A stretch of 40,674 bases of DNA, from positions 1 through 40,674 of the forward strand of contig CAITDI010000019.1 in NCBI GenBank assembly GCA_903891095.1. The letters run 5' to 3'. The position numbers and the translations under genes were made by a program. Shown in pieces: positions 1-7,876 of this stretch; within the stretch, counting starts at the first letter, position 1; each line of letters begins with the position of its first letter. Source of the stretch: an uncultured bacterium. GTDB lineage: Bacteria > Planctomycetota > Phycisphaerae > Phycisphaerales > SM1A02. The notes beneath the pieces are model-generated. The model was given only the letters and a program-made list of their open reading frames with translations, had not been told where the DNA came from and did no database searches.

Positions 1-900
1 AAGGCGCAGGACACGGCGCCAGCAGCAAAGCCCGCCGCAAACGAGGCGCAGACTGCCCCGCCAGCCGCGCCCCAGAGCAAGGCCCCGAGCAAGCCCCAGA
101 GCAAGGCCGAGCTCGAGGAGCTCGCCAAGTCGGGCAACGCCGATGCGATGGTCAAGCTCGGGCTTCTCGCCGATGCGCGGCGCGAGCACTCCACCGCCGC
201 CGAGTGGTACCGCAGGGCGATGTCGGCAGGCAGCGTGAACGCGGGCACCAAGCTCGGCTTCCTGCTCGCCAACGGTCGCGGCATGTCGCGCGACGAGAAG
301 GCCGCGGTCGAGCTCTATATGGACGCCGCCGCCAAGGGCGACGCCGACGCGATGGCGAACCTCGGCGTGATGCACGCGAATGGCCGCGGCGTGAAGCTCA
401 ATCTCGATGAAGCGATCGCGTGGTACCGCAAGGGCGTCGACGCGGGCAGCGCGGCGGCGATGGTCAATCTCGGATCGATGTACGCCAACGGCAAGGGCAT
501 CAAGCAGGACGACGCCGAGGCCGCCAAGCTCTACGGCATGGCCGCGGGTCGCGGCAGCGGCGAGGCGATGTCGAATCTCGGCGTGATCTACGCCAACGGC
601 CGCGGCGTGACGAAGGACGACACGAAGGCCGTCGCGTGGTACCGCAAGGCGATCGAGTCCGGCAGCCGCGAGGCCGCGCTCAACCTCGCGCTTGCCTACG
701 CGAAGGGCCAGGGCATCGAGCAGAGCTACACCGAGGCGTATTTCTGGGCGAGCGTGGCGCGGGAGATCGGCGGCGGCGCGCTCAAAGAACCTGCGACCAA
801 GTTGCTCGCCCGCCTCGACCCGAACATCGACGCGGCGGCGCGCGCGCAGATCCGCACGCGGACCACGGAGTGGGTCGCGACCCGCGCGAGCCAGTATTGA
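1..900 (+). CDS. Sel1-repeat (TPR-like) protein, 5' end cut by the window
   Basis: The reading frame is open from base 1 to the TGA at 898-900, so the true start lies upstream; the ATG at 148 is internal. The visible N-terminal part is a low-complexity Ala/Pro/Gln/Lys linker. From about codon 40 onward there are roughly six Sel1-type repeats of about 36 residues, with the recurring pattern A..LG.(M/L)YANG.GV..D...A..WY.KA. Sel1 repeats form alpha-solenoids used as protein-protein scaffolds, often in the envelope. The linker suggests an N-terminal signal or membrane part outside the window. No catalytic motif is visible and the exact partner cannot be told. The gene ends 89 bases before the tRNA. 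Confidence 0.9.
   Translation, partial: KAQDTAPAAKPAANEAQTAPPAAPQSKAPSKPQSKAELEELAKSGNADAMVKLGLLADARREHSTAAEWYRRAMSAGSVNAGTKLGFLLANGRGMSRDEKAAVELYMDAAAKGDADAMANLGVMHANGRGVKLNLDEAIAWYRKGVDAGSAAAMVNLGSMYANGKGIKQDDAEAAKLYGMAAGRGSGEAMSNLGVIYANGRGVTKDDTKAVAWYRKAIESGSREAALNLALAYAKGQGIEQSYTEAYFWASVAREIGGGALKEPATKLLARLDPNIDAAARAQIRTRTTEWVATRASQY
72..107 (+). repeat. 3 x 12-nt tandem repeat in coding linker
   Basis: Three 12-nt units (72-83, 84-95, 96-107) of the type CAGAGCAAGGCC encode a Q/P-S-K-A/P repeat in the disordered linker ahead of the Sel1 domain. The middle unit is diverged. It is one of several 12-nt arrays in the window. Confidence 0.7.
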
Positions 901-971
901 ACTGAGCGCGGCGATAACTCAGCGTGCAGACCCATCGAGGAAACAGGGCTTTTCGCCGCGCGAATCCTCGC

Positions 972-977
972 TATACT
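972..977 (+). promoter_or_regulatory. Candidate -10 box of tRNA-Val
   Basis: TATACT lies 12 bases before the mature tRNA 5' end, in an otherwise GC-rich gap. A T-rich hexamer starting near 950 sits about 16 bases upstream as a poor -35 candidate. Position and sequence fit a sigma70-type promoter for the tRNA. Confidence 0.55.
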
Positions 978-989
978 CCGCGCCTCGTC

Positions 990-1063
990 GGGCGATTAGC
1001 TCAGCTGGCTAGAGCACACGCATCACACGCGTGGGGTCGAAGGTTCGAATCCTTTATCGCCCA
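990..1063 (+). tRNA. tRNA-Val (anticodon CAC)
   Basis: A full 74-nt cloverleaf can be folded by eye. Acceptor arm GGGCGAT (990-996) pairs with ATCGCCC (1056-1062) and the discriminator is A1063. The D stem is GCTC/GAGC with loop 1003-1011. The anticodon stem CACGC/GCGTG (1017-1021 and 1029-1033) encloses loop ATCACAC, with anticodon CAC at 1024-1026 after T33. The T arm GAAGG/CCTTT has loop TTCGAAT and one G-U pair. CAC reads GUG (valine). CCA is not encoded; the bases after the discriminator are TCC. Confidence 0.93.
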
Positions 1064-1075
1064 TCCAAGAACGCG

Positions 1076-1110
1076 ACCCGCGGAGGCCTCCCTCCGCGGG
1101 TTGTGTTTTT
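1076..1110 (+). terminator. Rho-independent terminator of tRNA-Val
   Basis: A perfect 11-bp GC-rich stem (1076-1086 with 1091-1101), loop CCTC, is followed by TTGTGTTTTT. It begins 12 bases after the tRNA. The rest of the gap to the next start (1111-1319) shows no gene. Confidence 0.9.
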
Positions 1111-1319
1111 CTCCTTCCGCGATTTGTGACAGATGCCCGCGATTGACGGATCAGCGCGCGGTCGTGCCGCGAACTCCGCGGGGGTTCTCGGCGCGCAGTG
1201 GTTCAAACGTCGAACAAGATCGGCACTCTTCCGTAGACCGTTTGTTCCGCCCACATCGCGGGTTACCTTTGTTCGATCGTCGGTGGATGTCCTACCCGCT
1301 TCCCCTCCTTTCAGGGCAC

Positions 1320-3239
1320 ATGCACGTGAAGATTCAGACCACCACCGCTTTCACTCTGTCGTCGCTTTTGCTGGTTTGTACGGCAGGATCGATGCTCGCC
1401 GCCGGCAAGACGCCTGCCGCGATCACCGCGACCGCCTCGAAGACCACGGCCACCGCCCAGCGCGCGCCGACGATCGAGAAGGTCGACATCGCCGTCGAAC
1501 TGCTCCCCGTGCTTGAGCGCGCGATCCGCATCGGCCACGCCGATCCCTCGCAGCTGCTGCACGTCTCGGTGAGCCTGCCGTTTGCCGACCTGGCCGCGGC
1601 CGAGGCGTTCGCGGAGAGCGTGAGCGATCCGAAGAGCCCGAACTTCCGCCACTTCATCACGCCCGAGGAGGGCGGCGCGCGCTTTGGCCTTCCGATGGAG
1701 CGCGTGCAGGCGGTCGCGGACTACCTGACGAGCCAGGGCCTCAACGTGACGCTCGTCGGCAAGAACCGGCTCACCGTGCTGTGCGAAGGCACGGTCGCGC
1801 AGCTCGAGAAGGCGTTCGGCACGACGATCGACCGGTACTCGGTCGACCCGCTGCTCGCGCCTGAAGTCGAGGGCGGCAACAAGCAGTTCATCGCGCCGTC
1901 GACGCAGCTCAAGGCTCCCGCCAACATCGCGGGCGACATCCTCGACGTGTTCGGCATGGAGACCTACACCAAGCCGCAGCCGCGCGTGGCGCTCACGCCG
2001 ACGCAGACCCGTGGCCTGTACAACGCCGCGCCGATCTACAACGCACCGCAGCGTGGCGAAGGCCGCGTGCTCGCGATCTCGAACTTCGACGGCTTCCGCC
2101 TGACCAACGTGCCGCTGTACTACTCGTTCTACGGCCTGCCGACTCCGGCGGGCGGATCGAACAGCAACATCCACGTCGTCCCCGTCGGCACCCCTGCCGG
2201 CGCGGGCACCGCTGCGGGCGAGGGCGACCTCGACATCCAGATGGTGCTCGGCATGGCGCCGCTGTGCGAGTTCTACATCTACGACAGCACGACCGACCTG
2301 ATCGGCGTGCTCACGCGCGAGGTCAATGACAACCTCGCCGACGTGATCAGCGAGAGCTACGGCTGGAACATCGTGGCTTCGACCGCGATCGCCGCGCACA
2401 ACCTTCACGTGTCGATGAGCAACCAGGGCATCACGTACATGTGCGCCTCGGGCGATTCGGGCACCACGCTCGAGCCGTTCTCGTATCCGAACTACGACGG
2501 CGAGGTCCTCATGGTCGGCGGCACCACCGCGACCGTGAACGCCTCGAACGTGCGCACCAGCGAAGTCGGCTGGAGCGGCAGCGGCGGCGGATGGAGCACC
2601 AAGGCCGTCGCGTTCAACACGCGTCCGTCGTGGCAGGTCGGCACGGGCGTGCCGACGACCGTCAACTTCCGCATGTCGCCCGACGTGTCGCTGCATGCCT
2701 CGGGCGGCACGACCGGCGCGTACCCGTTCTACTTGAACGGCGTGCGCAGCACGGGATCGATCGGCACCAGCTTCGCGTGCCCGGTGCTGTGCGGCATGAT
2801 CGGCCTTGCCGAGCAGAAGCTCATCAGCACGGGCAGCATCCCCGCCAACTCCGCGGGCAAGCGTCGCCTCGGCCGCATGCAGAACGTGATCTACGGGCAG
2901 AACGGCCGCACCGACGTGTGGAACGACATCACCTCGGGCGCCAACGGCAACCTGCCGTCGGCCGTCAACGGCAGCGTCGTGTCGAGCTGCACGGCCAAGT
3001 GGGACTTCGTGAGCGGTTGGGGCGCGATCAACATCGACGCGTTCGTGACCACGCAGCTCCCGCCGCCCCCGCCGGCGTGCCCCGCCGACATCGACGGCAA
3101 CGGCTCCGTCGGCGGCGAGGACCTCGCGGTGCTCCTGGGCAACTGGTTCGGCATCGGCGCAGGCGACATCAACCGTGACGGCGGCGTCGACGGCACGGAC
3201 CTCGCGACGCTCCTGGGCGCGTGGGGCACCTGCCCGTAA
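1320..3239 (+). CDS. Secreted S53 (sedolisin/kumamolisin) serine peptidase with C-terminal dockerin-like module
   Basis: 639 aa from the ATG at 1320, chosen because it begins a clear signal peptide (M1 to about A28); frames extending further upstream would run through the tRNA. Residues about 55-215 are a pro-kumamolisin activation domain. The catalytic domain shows all sedolisin residues: E301 and D305 in GEGDLDIQ, oxyanion D379 in SGDSG, and the serine S484 in IGTSFACP; DITSG near 536 fits the family calcium site. After a Pro run (581-585) come two EF-hand-like loops (about 589-638) of the D.DGNG...DLAVLLGNW type, a dockerin-like pair common in Phycisphaerae. Expected role is acid-type endopeptidase or tripeptidyl-peptidase outside the cytoplasm. 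A strong terminator follows, so it is monocistronic. Confidence 0.93.
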   Translation: MHVKIQTTTAFTLSSLLLVCTAGSMLAAGKTPAAITATASKTTATAQRAPTIEKVDIAVELLPVLERAIRIGHADPSQLLHVSVSLPFADLAAAEAFAESVSDPKSPNFRHFITPEEGGARFGLPMERVQAVADYLTSQGLNVTLVGKNRLTVLCEGTVAQLEKAFGTTIDRYSVDPLLAPEVEGGNKQFIAPSTQLKAPANIAGDILDVFGMETYTKPQPRVALTPTQTRGLYNAAPIYNAPQRGEGRVLAISNFDGFRLTNVPLYYSFYGLPTPAGGSNSNIHVVPVGTPAGAGTAAGEGDLDIQMVLGMAPLCEFYIYDSTTDLIGVLTREVNDNLADVISESYGWNIVASTAIAAHNLHVSMSNQGITYMCASGDSGTTLEPFSYPNYDGEVLMVGGTTATVNASNVRTSEVGWSGSGGGWSTKAVAFNTRPSWQVGTGVPTTVNFRMSPDVSLHASGGTTGAYPFYLNGVRSTGSIGTSFACPVLCGMIGLAEQKLISTGSIPANSAGKRRLGRMQNVIYGQNGRTDVWNDITSGANGNLPSAVNGSVVSSCTAKWDFVSGWGAINIDAFVTTQLPPPPPACPADIDGNGSVGGEDLAVLLGNWFGIGAGDINRDGGVDGTDLATLLGAWGTCP

Positions 3240-3270
3240 GTCGGAGCGCTGCTCAATACAAAGCACACCC

Positions 3271-3305
3271 AGCCCGCGGAGCTCGTCTCCGCGGGCTGTC
3301 TTTTT
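3271..3305 (+). terminator. Rho-independent terminator after the S53 peptidase
   Basis: An 11-bp perfect stem (3271-3281 with 3287-3297), loop CTCGT, is followed by GTCTTTTT. It closes the peptidase transcript 31 bases after the stop. Confidence 0.9.
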
Positions 3306-3314
3306 GTGCGCGAG

Positions 3315-3320
3315 TACGCT
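3315..3320 (+). promoter_or_regulatory. Candidate -10 box of the beta-propeller gene
   Basis: TACGCT lies between the upstream terminator and the ATG, with 9 bases before the start codon, predicting an almost leaderless mRNA. No Shine-Dalgarno sequence is visible. Confidence 0.4.
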
Positions 3321-3329
3321 GCGCGGTCC

Positions 3330-4427
3330 ATGCTGAAGCTGCTTCGCCCCATCGTGTTCGCCTCCATCGCTGCGTCGCTCGTGCTGAGCGCGCCCGCCAA
3401 CGCGCACGCGGGCGACGACGGCAAGAAGGACAAGCAGGACAAAGTCGAAAGGAAAGAGCGCAAGGAACACGACAAGCACGGCGACGCCACTGCCGAAGAC
3501 ACCACCGCGGTGCAATGGCTGCTCACCATGCACGGCAGCGACGGCAAGCCGCAGGGCGTGTGGGGACTCACCGATCAGGGCGAGTTGACGGGTCCGCTCA
3601 ACGCGCCGATCGCCGATGGTCCCGCGGGGCTCGTGCCGCACGACCTGCGCGGGCTCACGCCGCTGCCGGACGGCGGCTTTCTCGCGATGAACGCGTACAT
3701 CAAGGACACGCGCATCCTGCGCTTTGGCGCCAAGGACGCGAACGGCGCGTATCCGTACCTCGGCGACTTTGCGAAGGCCGGCGCAGCGGTCCCCGCGCTC
3801 GCGCACGGCTACCAGATCGCGATCGGGCCCGACGGCAAGGTGTACGCGAGCAACCAGGACAGCAACACGGTGACATGCTTTGCGGGCGTCGCGCAGCCGA
3901 ATGCGGGCGAGCCCGTGTCGCTCGCGGGCGGCGCGCCCGGCGTGATCGTGCCGAGCGACAAGACGAGCTCCGAAGGCATCAAGGATGTGCGCGGCATCAC
4001 GTTCGGCCCCGACGGTCTGCTCTATGTCTGCGACCGCGGCGCGGGATGCGTGAGCGCGTACGACACGACCACGGGCCGTCGCGTGAAGGTCATCGCCGAA
4101 GGGCGACACGGGCTCAAGCGGCCGATCCAGGCGCTGTTCACCGCCGACGGCACGACGATGTTCGTGGGCGACAACGGCGCGAACTGCGTGTTCAAGGTTG
4201 ATGTCGCGAGCGGGCGCGTCGAGGTCTTCGTGAAGAAGGACGACGCGGGCCTCACCGAGCCATCCGCGCTCGCGATCGACGGCGCGTGGCTCTACGTTGG
4301 AAACCGCGAACGCAAGCAGATCCTGCGATTCAGGCTCGCCGACGGCAAGGCTGACGACAAGGCTGACGGCAAGCCGTTCGCGACGCTGCCGGACAATCCC
4401 GAGTTCCTGATGCGCGTGGGCGGCTGA
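3330..4427 (+). CDS. Secreted NHL/SMP-30-like beta-propeller protein
   Basis: 365 aa. The ATG at 3330 starts a good signal peptide (to about A27, ANAHA); a GTG at 3306 is rejected because it sits in the upstream terminator's T tract. After a short Lys/Asp/Glu-rich stretch the protein consists of repeated blade-like segments with motifs such as GPDGKVYASN, GPDGLLYVCDRG, DGTTMFVGDNG and DGAWLYVGNRE, typical of NHL or SMP-30/gluconolactonase-like propellers. No metal or catalytic site can be assigned with certainty, so binding or lactonase activity is open. A short Asp-Gly-Lys repeat lies near the C-terminus. It is followed after 30 bases by the M14 peptidase, which seems to have its own promoter. 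Confidence 0.8.
   Translation: MLKLLRPIVFASIAASLVLSAPANAHAGDDGKKDKQDKVERKERKEHDKHGDATAEDTTAVQWLLTMHGSDGKPQGVWGLTDQGELTGPLNAPIADGPAGLVPHDLRGLTPLPDGGFLAMNAYIKDTRILRFGAKDANGAYPYLGDFAKAGAAVPALAHGYQIAIGPDGKVYASNQDSNTVTCFAGVAQPNAGEPVSLAGGAPGVIVPSDKTSSEGIKDVRGITFGPDGLLYVCDRGAGCVSAYDTTTGRRVKVIAEGRHGLKRPIQALFTADGTTMFVGDNGANCVFKVDVASGRVEVFVKKDDAGLTEPSALAIDGAWLYVGNRERKQILRFRLADGKADDKADGKPFATLPDNPEFLMRVGG
4341..4376 (+). repeat. 3 x 12-nt tandem repeat in coding DNA
   Basis: Units 4341-4352, 4353-4364 and 4365-4376, of the type GACGGCAAGGCT, encode D-G/D-K-A/P three times in the last propeller segment. Confidence 0.75.
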
Positions 4428-4445
4428 GCGCGGCGCGCACCGCGA

Positions 4446-4451
4446 TAGTCT
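4446..4451 (+). promoter_or_regulatory. Candidate -10 box giving a leaderless mRNA (M14 peptidase)
   Basis: TAGTCT followed by GCGCGG and then ATG. With a normal 6-7 base distance the transcript would begin at the A of the start codon. No Shine-Dalgarno sequence is present. The same TAGTCT-GCGCGR-ATG arrangement recurs before 30824. Confidence 0.55.
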
Positions 4452-4457
4452 GCGCGG

Positions 4458-5792
4458 ATGATCTTGCGCATCACACGGCGTGCCGCTCTCGTCTCCGCGC
4501 TCGCTTCAGCGGCCTTCGCATGCGCGATCGCGCGCGCGCAGGCGCAAGGGTCGGCGACCGCAGTGGCCGCGCCGCCGGCGGCCCCCGCCGCCACCGCCGA
4601 GCTCCAGGTCCACCGCGTGTGGAAGTTCGACGAGGCGCTCGGCGCGGTCGAGTTCGACAACGACTTCAGCGGCGCGCGCGTGAACGCGTGCGAGCGCGTG
4701 GGCGCGCTCGACTACAAGATCGTCACGAGCCCCGAGAACACGCCGATCAACCCGAGCCCGTGGTACGCGTTCCGCGCGACGAGCGAGGTCGAGCGCACGA
4801 TCACGGTGCGCATCGTGGTGACGACGAGCAAGGCGCGGCCGTGGCCGTATTTCAGCGCCGACGGCAAGGCCTTTGCGCGCGTGGCGAGCGCCGACTACGA
4901 GGGCGGCGAGGGCGCCAAGGAATGCGTGCTCAAGCTGCGCGTCGGGCCAAAGCCCGTCTGGGTCGCGAGCAACCACATGATCGGCGTCGCCGAGATCGAG
5001 TCGTGGACCGACGCGACCTGCGCCAAGCTCGGCGTGGCGCCGCGTGCGATCGGCGCGTCGCGCGGCGGCCGCGCGATCCGCGCGTTCGAGTTCGGCGCGG
5101 ACGACGCGCACGACCGCATCGTGGTGATCGGCCGGCAGCATCCGCCCGAGGTTTCGGGCACGGTCGGATTCATGCGCTTTGTCGAGGCGCTCGCGGCGGC
5201 CGACGACGCGCGCGCGAAGGAGTTCCGCGCGCACTACCGCGTGCTGTGCGTGCCGCTCGTGAATCCCGACGGCGTGCACGAGGGCCAGTGGCGCAGCACG
5301 CTCGGCGCGGTCGACGCGAACCGCGACTGGGGGCCGTTCACGCAGCAGGAGACGCGCGTGGTGCGCGATGCGATCCTGGCGTTTGCGAAGACGCGCGGTG
5401 GCGACCAGTCCGATCGCGATCACGCGTCGCTGCGCCTGCTCCTCGATTTCCACGCGACGGCCAAGGACATCTTCTACATCCCGCCGCCCGAGACCGAGCT
5501 CGATCCGCCGCACTTTGCGGAGCGTTGGCTCGCAGCGATCAGCGCGCGCTTTCCCGACTACGCGCTCGACTCGAGCGCGACCAACAACGTCAAGGAATGG
5601 ACCTTCAAGCGCTGGGCGTTCGAGACGTTCGCTGCGCCCGGCATCACCTACGAACTCGGCAGCGCGACGCCGCATGAGCGGATCAAGCGCATCGTGGGCG
5701 GCGCGGCGGACGAGGCGATGAAGCTGCTGCTGGAGCGGGTGGAGGTCGGCGCGGGTGCGACGCCCGGAGTTTTGCCTGCAGCGCACAAGTAG
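4458..5792 (+). CDS. Secreted M14 zinc carboxypeptidase with cytosolic-carboxypeptidase (CCP/Nna1)-like architecture
   Basis: 444 aa with an N-terminal signal peptide (to about A29). Residues about 52-175 resemble the beta-sandwich domain found N-terminal to the catalytic domain in CCP-type M14 enzymes. The catalytic part shows Zn ligands H228 and E231 (QHPPE), the conserved NPDGV...R279..L...D.NR289.W block, the third Zn ligand H332 in LDFHATAKD, and a candidate catalytic Glu E399 in YELG. The family removes C-terminal residues; eukaryotic CCPs trim Glu side chains or tails. Here the enzyme is exported, so the substrate is an extracytoplasmic peptide, possibly cell-wall or nutrient derived (inference). 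The stop is followed by a small hairpin (5794-5808) without a T tract. Confidence 0.85.
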   Translation: MILRITRRAALVSALASAAFACAIARAQAQGSATAVAAPPAAPAATAELQVHRVWKFDEALGAVEFDNDFSGARVNACERVGALDYKIVTSPENTPINPSPWYAFRATSEVERTITVRIVVTTSKARPWPYFSADGKAFARVASADYEGGEGAKECVLKLRVGPKPVWVASNHMIGVAEIESWTDATCAKLGVAPRAIGASRGGRAIRAFEFGADDAHDRIVVIGRQHPPEVSGTVGFMRFVEALAAADDARAKEFRAHYRVLCVPLVNPDGVHEGQWRSTLGAVDANRDWGPFTQQETRVVRDAILAFAKTRGGDQSDRDHASLRLLLDFHATAKDIFYIPPPETELDPPHFAERWLAAISARFPDYALDSSATNNVKEWTFKRWAFETFAAPGITYELGSATPHERIKRIVGGAADEAMKLLLERVEVGAGATPGVLPAAHK

Positions 5793-5930
5793 TGTCCGCT
5801 GCGGACAGCACGTGTTGCACGGGGGCTGAACCGCTGCACTCTGATGCTGTCCCTTTCGGTCCCACAGGTGGCGCCTGTCCCTCTTTGCGCCGCCGCGACG
5901 CGGGCGAACGAGTACATCCACGGCATCAAG

Positions 5931-6331
5931 GCCGAGACGACGTGGGGTTCGAGAGTCCTTACACCCGCCCGTGCGGTGTGAAGTCCCGTGTGGGTGCCCG
6001 CGTGGGTGCCCGCAGGCCGGCGAGTCGAAGGGCGAGTCGGCTCGAGTTGATCGATGGCGCCGAGCCTGAGGGTGGGGGTCAGGAGACTCGGTGGGCGTGT
6101 CGGTTCAGGCAGAGATGGAGCCGAGACGACGTGGGGGTCGAGAGTCCTTACCCCCACCCTCGGTCTCGGCCGTGGCGTCGTGCCGAGTCGACACGTCTCG
6201 TGACTGGCCGGACCAAGGGCACCCGTGATTGTTCGAACCCCGTGTCGGCCGAGACGACGTGGCTTTCGAGAGTCCTTACCCCCACCCGTGATTTGTCGAA
6301 TCCCGTCTCGGCCGAGAAAAGGTGGGGGTCG
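5931..6331. repeat. Array of about seven degenerate ~63-nt tandem units
   Basis: Between the M14 gene and the sulfatase stop there is no convincing gene. Units beginning with GCCGAG start at 5931, 6059, 6120, 6182, 6248 and 6311, with a weaker one near 5990-5995; spacings are 61-66 nt or twice that. The best-conserved core is GCCGAGACGACGTGG, a variable G-run, then TCGAGAGTCCTTAC and a C-run (5931-5973, 6120-6163, 6248-6290). In the 6120 unit GTGGGGGT (6131-6138) pairs exactly with ACCCCCAC (6150-6157). The part before it (5793-5930) is not obviously repetitive. The whole unit varies, unlike CRISPR. Function unknown; it may be a folded RNA, a terminator or attenuator, or a mobile repeat. Confidence 0.75.
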
Positions 6332-6341
6332 CGGCGTGACT

Positions 6342-7823
6342 TCACTTCGCTTGTGACTTGAACCGCGCGAGGTCGGCGCGCATGTCGGCGACGCGCTGCG
6401 CGTTGGCGGGGTCGGCGGCCACGTCGTGCTCCTCGCGCGGGTCATGTGCGAGGTCGAACAGCTGCTCGACACCCCAATCGGGCCACGAGATGTACTTCCA
6501 CTCGCGCGTGACGACGGCCTCGGACGCGGGAATGAAATCGCGGCTCGTCAGCATCGCATGCTCGTACAAGAACTCGCGCCGCCACGCCGGCGGATCGCTC
6601 GCGAGATACAGCGGCGCGATGTCGCGCCCCTGCATCCCCGCAGGCGCCGCGACGCTCGCCGCGGCGAGGATCGTCGGCGCGAGATCGACATTGAGCGTGA
6701 GCGCGTCGTCGGTCGTGCCGCGCCGCGCGGCCGGCATGCGCGGATCCCACACGATCAGCGGCACGCGGATCGACTCCTCGTACGGGTACCACTTGTCGGC
6801 CAGGCCGTGCTCGCCGTGGAAGTAGCCGTTGTCCGTCGTAAAGATCACCAGCGTCCGGTCGAGCACGCCCTGCGTGCGCAGCTCGTCGAGCACGCGGCCG
6901 CAGGTCGCGTCGACTTCGGTCGCGAGGCGGTAGTAGTTCTTCATGTACTCCTGGTAGCGCTCGGGCGTGTCGAAGCGCCAGGTCCAGCGGTTGCGGCCCT
7001 CATTTCGGGCGTTCGCGAGGAACGGCGGCAGCGCGCGGAACGCCGCGTCGGTCGCCGTCGCCGGCACAGGCACCGTCACATCGCGGTAGAGCGACATGCT
7101 CTCGGGCTGCGGGAGGTACTGCTGCTTGTTGCCGTCCTCGGCGTGCGTGGCGAAGAACGCGACCGTCAGGCAGAACGGCTTGTCCGCGGGCCGCGCGCGG
7201 AGGAAGTCGATCGCGTCGCGCTCGTTCTTCTGCGTGACGTGGATGCGCGTGCCGTCGGGCTGCGTGATCCAATGCGTGCCGTTCGCGAGCGCCGACGCGG
7301 GCGAGTCGTACTCCGTCGCGGGAAACTTGCCGTTGTGCCACTTGCCGACGTGGCCGACCCAGTAGCCGTGCGCGCGCAGCTGCGCGGGGAACGTCTCGCT
7401 CCACGGCGTCCTGAACATGTCGAACGCGCGGTTGCCATGGCGCGACATCCACTGCCCCGTGAGCATGGTCGCGCGGCTCACGCCGCAGATCGAGGTCGTG
7501 ACGGAGTTGTGCGTGAAGCGCACGCCGTCGCGCGCGAGTGCGTCGAGCCGCGGCGTCTGCACGACGGGGTTGCCCGCGCAACCGAGCGTGTCGAAGCGCC
7601 AGTCGTCGGCGTAGAGGAGGAGGATGTTCAGAGGTGCGGGGTTCAGAGGTTCGGGGTTCAAGGGTGCGGGATTGAGGGGTGCGGGATTGAGAGGTGCCGC
7701 ACCGACGGCCGCGCGACCAGCCGGCTTCGCGCCCCCGCTCGCGCAGCTCGCGACGAGCATCGCGGCCAGCATGCCCAACGCGACACGGAGAACCAGGGAG
7801 ACGTTCTTCACGATCGCGAACAT
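6342..7823 (-). CDS. Lipoprotein sulfatase (S1 family)
   Basis: 493 aa. The N-terminus is a lipoprotein signal with lipobox VASC (C27), followed by a proline-rich PLNPA repeat linker (residues 43-66), so the enzyme is probably membrane-anchored in the periplasm. Sulfatase features in order: metal ligands in YADDW (D73, D74), formylglycine motif C113-G-V-S-R117 then ATMLTG, GKWHNG, and TTDNG followed by GEHGLADKW. The +2 position of the formylglycine motif is Val, not the usual Pro. The protein hydrolyses a sulfate ester; the substrate (for example a sulfated glycan or choline-O-sulfate-like compound) cannot be assigned. It runs into the 63-nt array at its 3' end and is divergent from the K+ channel gene with 53 bases between starts. 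Confidence 0.9.
   Translation of the reverse strand: MFAIVKNVSLVLRVALGMLAAMLVASCASGGAKPAGRAAVGAAPLNPAPLNPAPLNPEPLNPAPLNILLLYADDWRFDTLGCAGNPVVQTPRLDALARDGVRFTHNSVTTSICGVSRATMLTGQWMSRHGNRAFDMFRTPWSETFPAQLRAHGYWVGHVGKWHNGKFPATEYDSPASALANGTHWITQPDGTRIHVTQKNERDAIDFLRARPADKPFCLTVAFFATHAEDGNKQQYLPQPESMSLYRDVTVPVPATATDAAFRALPPFLANARNEGRNRWTWRFDTPERYQEYMKNYYRLATEVDATCGRVLDELRTQGVLDRTLVIFTTDNGYFHGEHGLADKWYPYEESIRVPLIVWDPRMPAARRGTTDDALTLNVDLAPTILAAASVAAPAGMQGRDIAPLYLASDPPAWRREFLYEHAMLTSRDFIPASEAVVTREWKYISWPDWGVEQLFDLAHDPREEHDVAADPANAQRVADMRADLARFKSQAK
7627..7701 (-). repeat. 5 x 15-nt tandem repeat coding for a PLNPA linker
   Basis: Five 15-nt units start at 7627, 7642, 7657, 7672 and 7687. They encode P-L-N-P-A/E units between the lipid anchor and the sulfatase domain. 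The period keeps the frame, so copy-number change would alter only linker length. Confidence 0.85.
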
Positions 7824-7860
7824 ACCACCAGCGCGCGCGAGCCTCGATGCCGCGCGTTCC

Positions 7861-7869
7861 TGCTAGGCT
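7861..7869 (+). promoter_or_regulatory. Extended -10 (TGC-TAGGCT) of the K+ channel gene
   Basis: TGC followed by TAGGCT (7864-7869), then 7 bases, then the GTG start at 7877. This predicts a leaderless or near-leaderless transcript. No Shine-Dalgarno sequence is present. Confidence 0.5.
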
Positions 7870-7876
7870 CGACGGC

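Noticed and set aside
924-1319. Upstream extension of the S53 peptidase frame
   Set aside because: It would translate through tRNA-Val and its terminator; the signal peptide begins at 1320.
3306-3329. GTG start for the beta-propeller gene
   Set aside because: It lies in the T tract of the upstream terminator, and the ATG at 3330 begins a proper signal peptide.
1311-4109. Very long minus-strand open frame opposite the S53 and propeller genes
   Set aside because: Arg/Ala/His-rich translation without domains; a mirror effect of strong third-position GC in the plus-strand genes, which have clear motifs.
6225-6245. tRNA T-arm-like GGTTCGAA on the minus strand within the repeat array
   Set aside because: Flanking bases do not form a T stem or acceptor stem, so no cloverleaf is possible.
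5931-6331. CRISPR array
   Set aside because: The repeated unit is the whole ~63 nt with drift, with no constant repeat plus unique spacers and no cas genes nearby.
5792-6361. Open frames on both strands across the 63-nt array as coding genes
   Set aside because: Indels between units shift the frame, peptides are repeat-derived with no domain, and no start signal is present.
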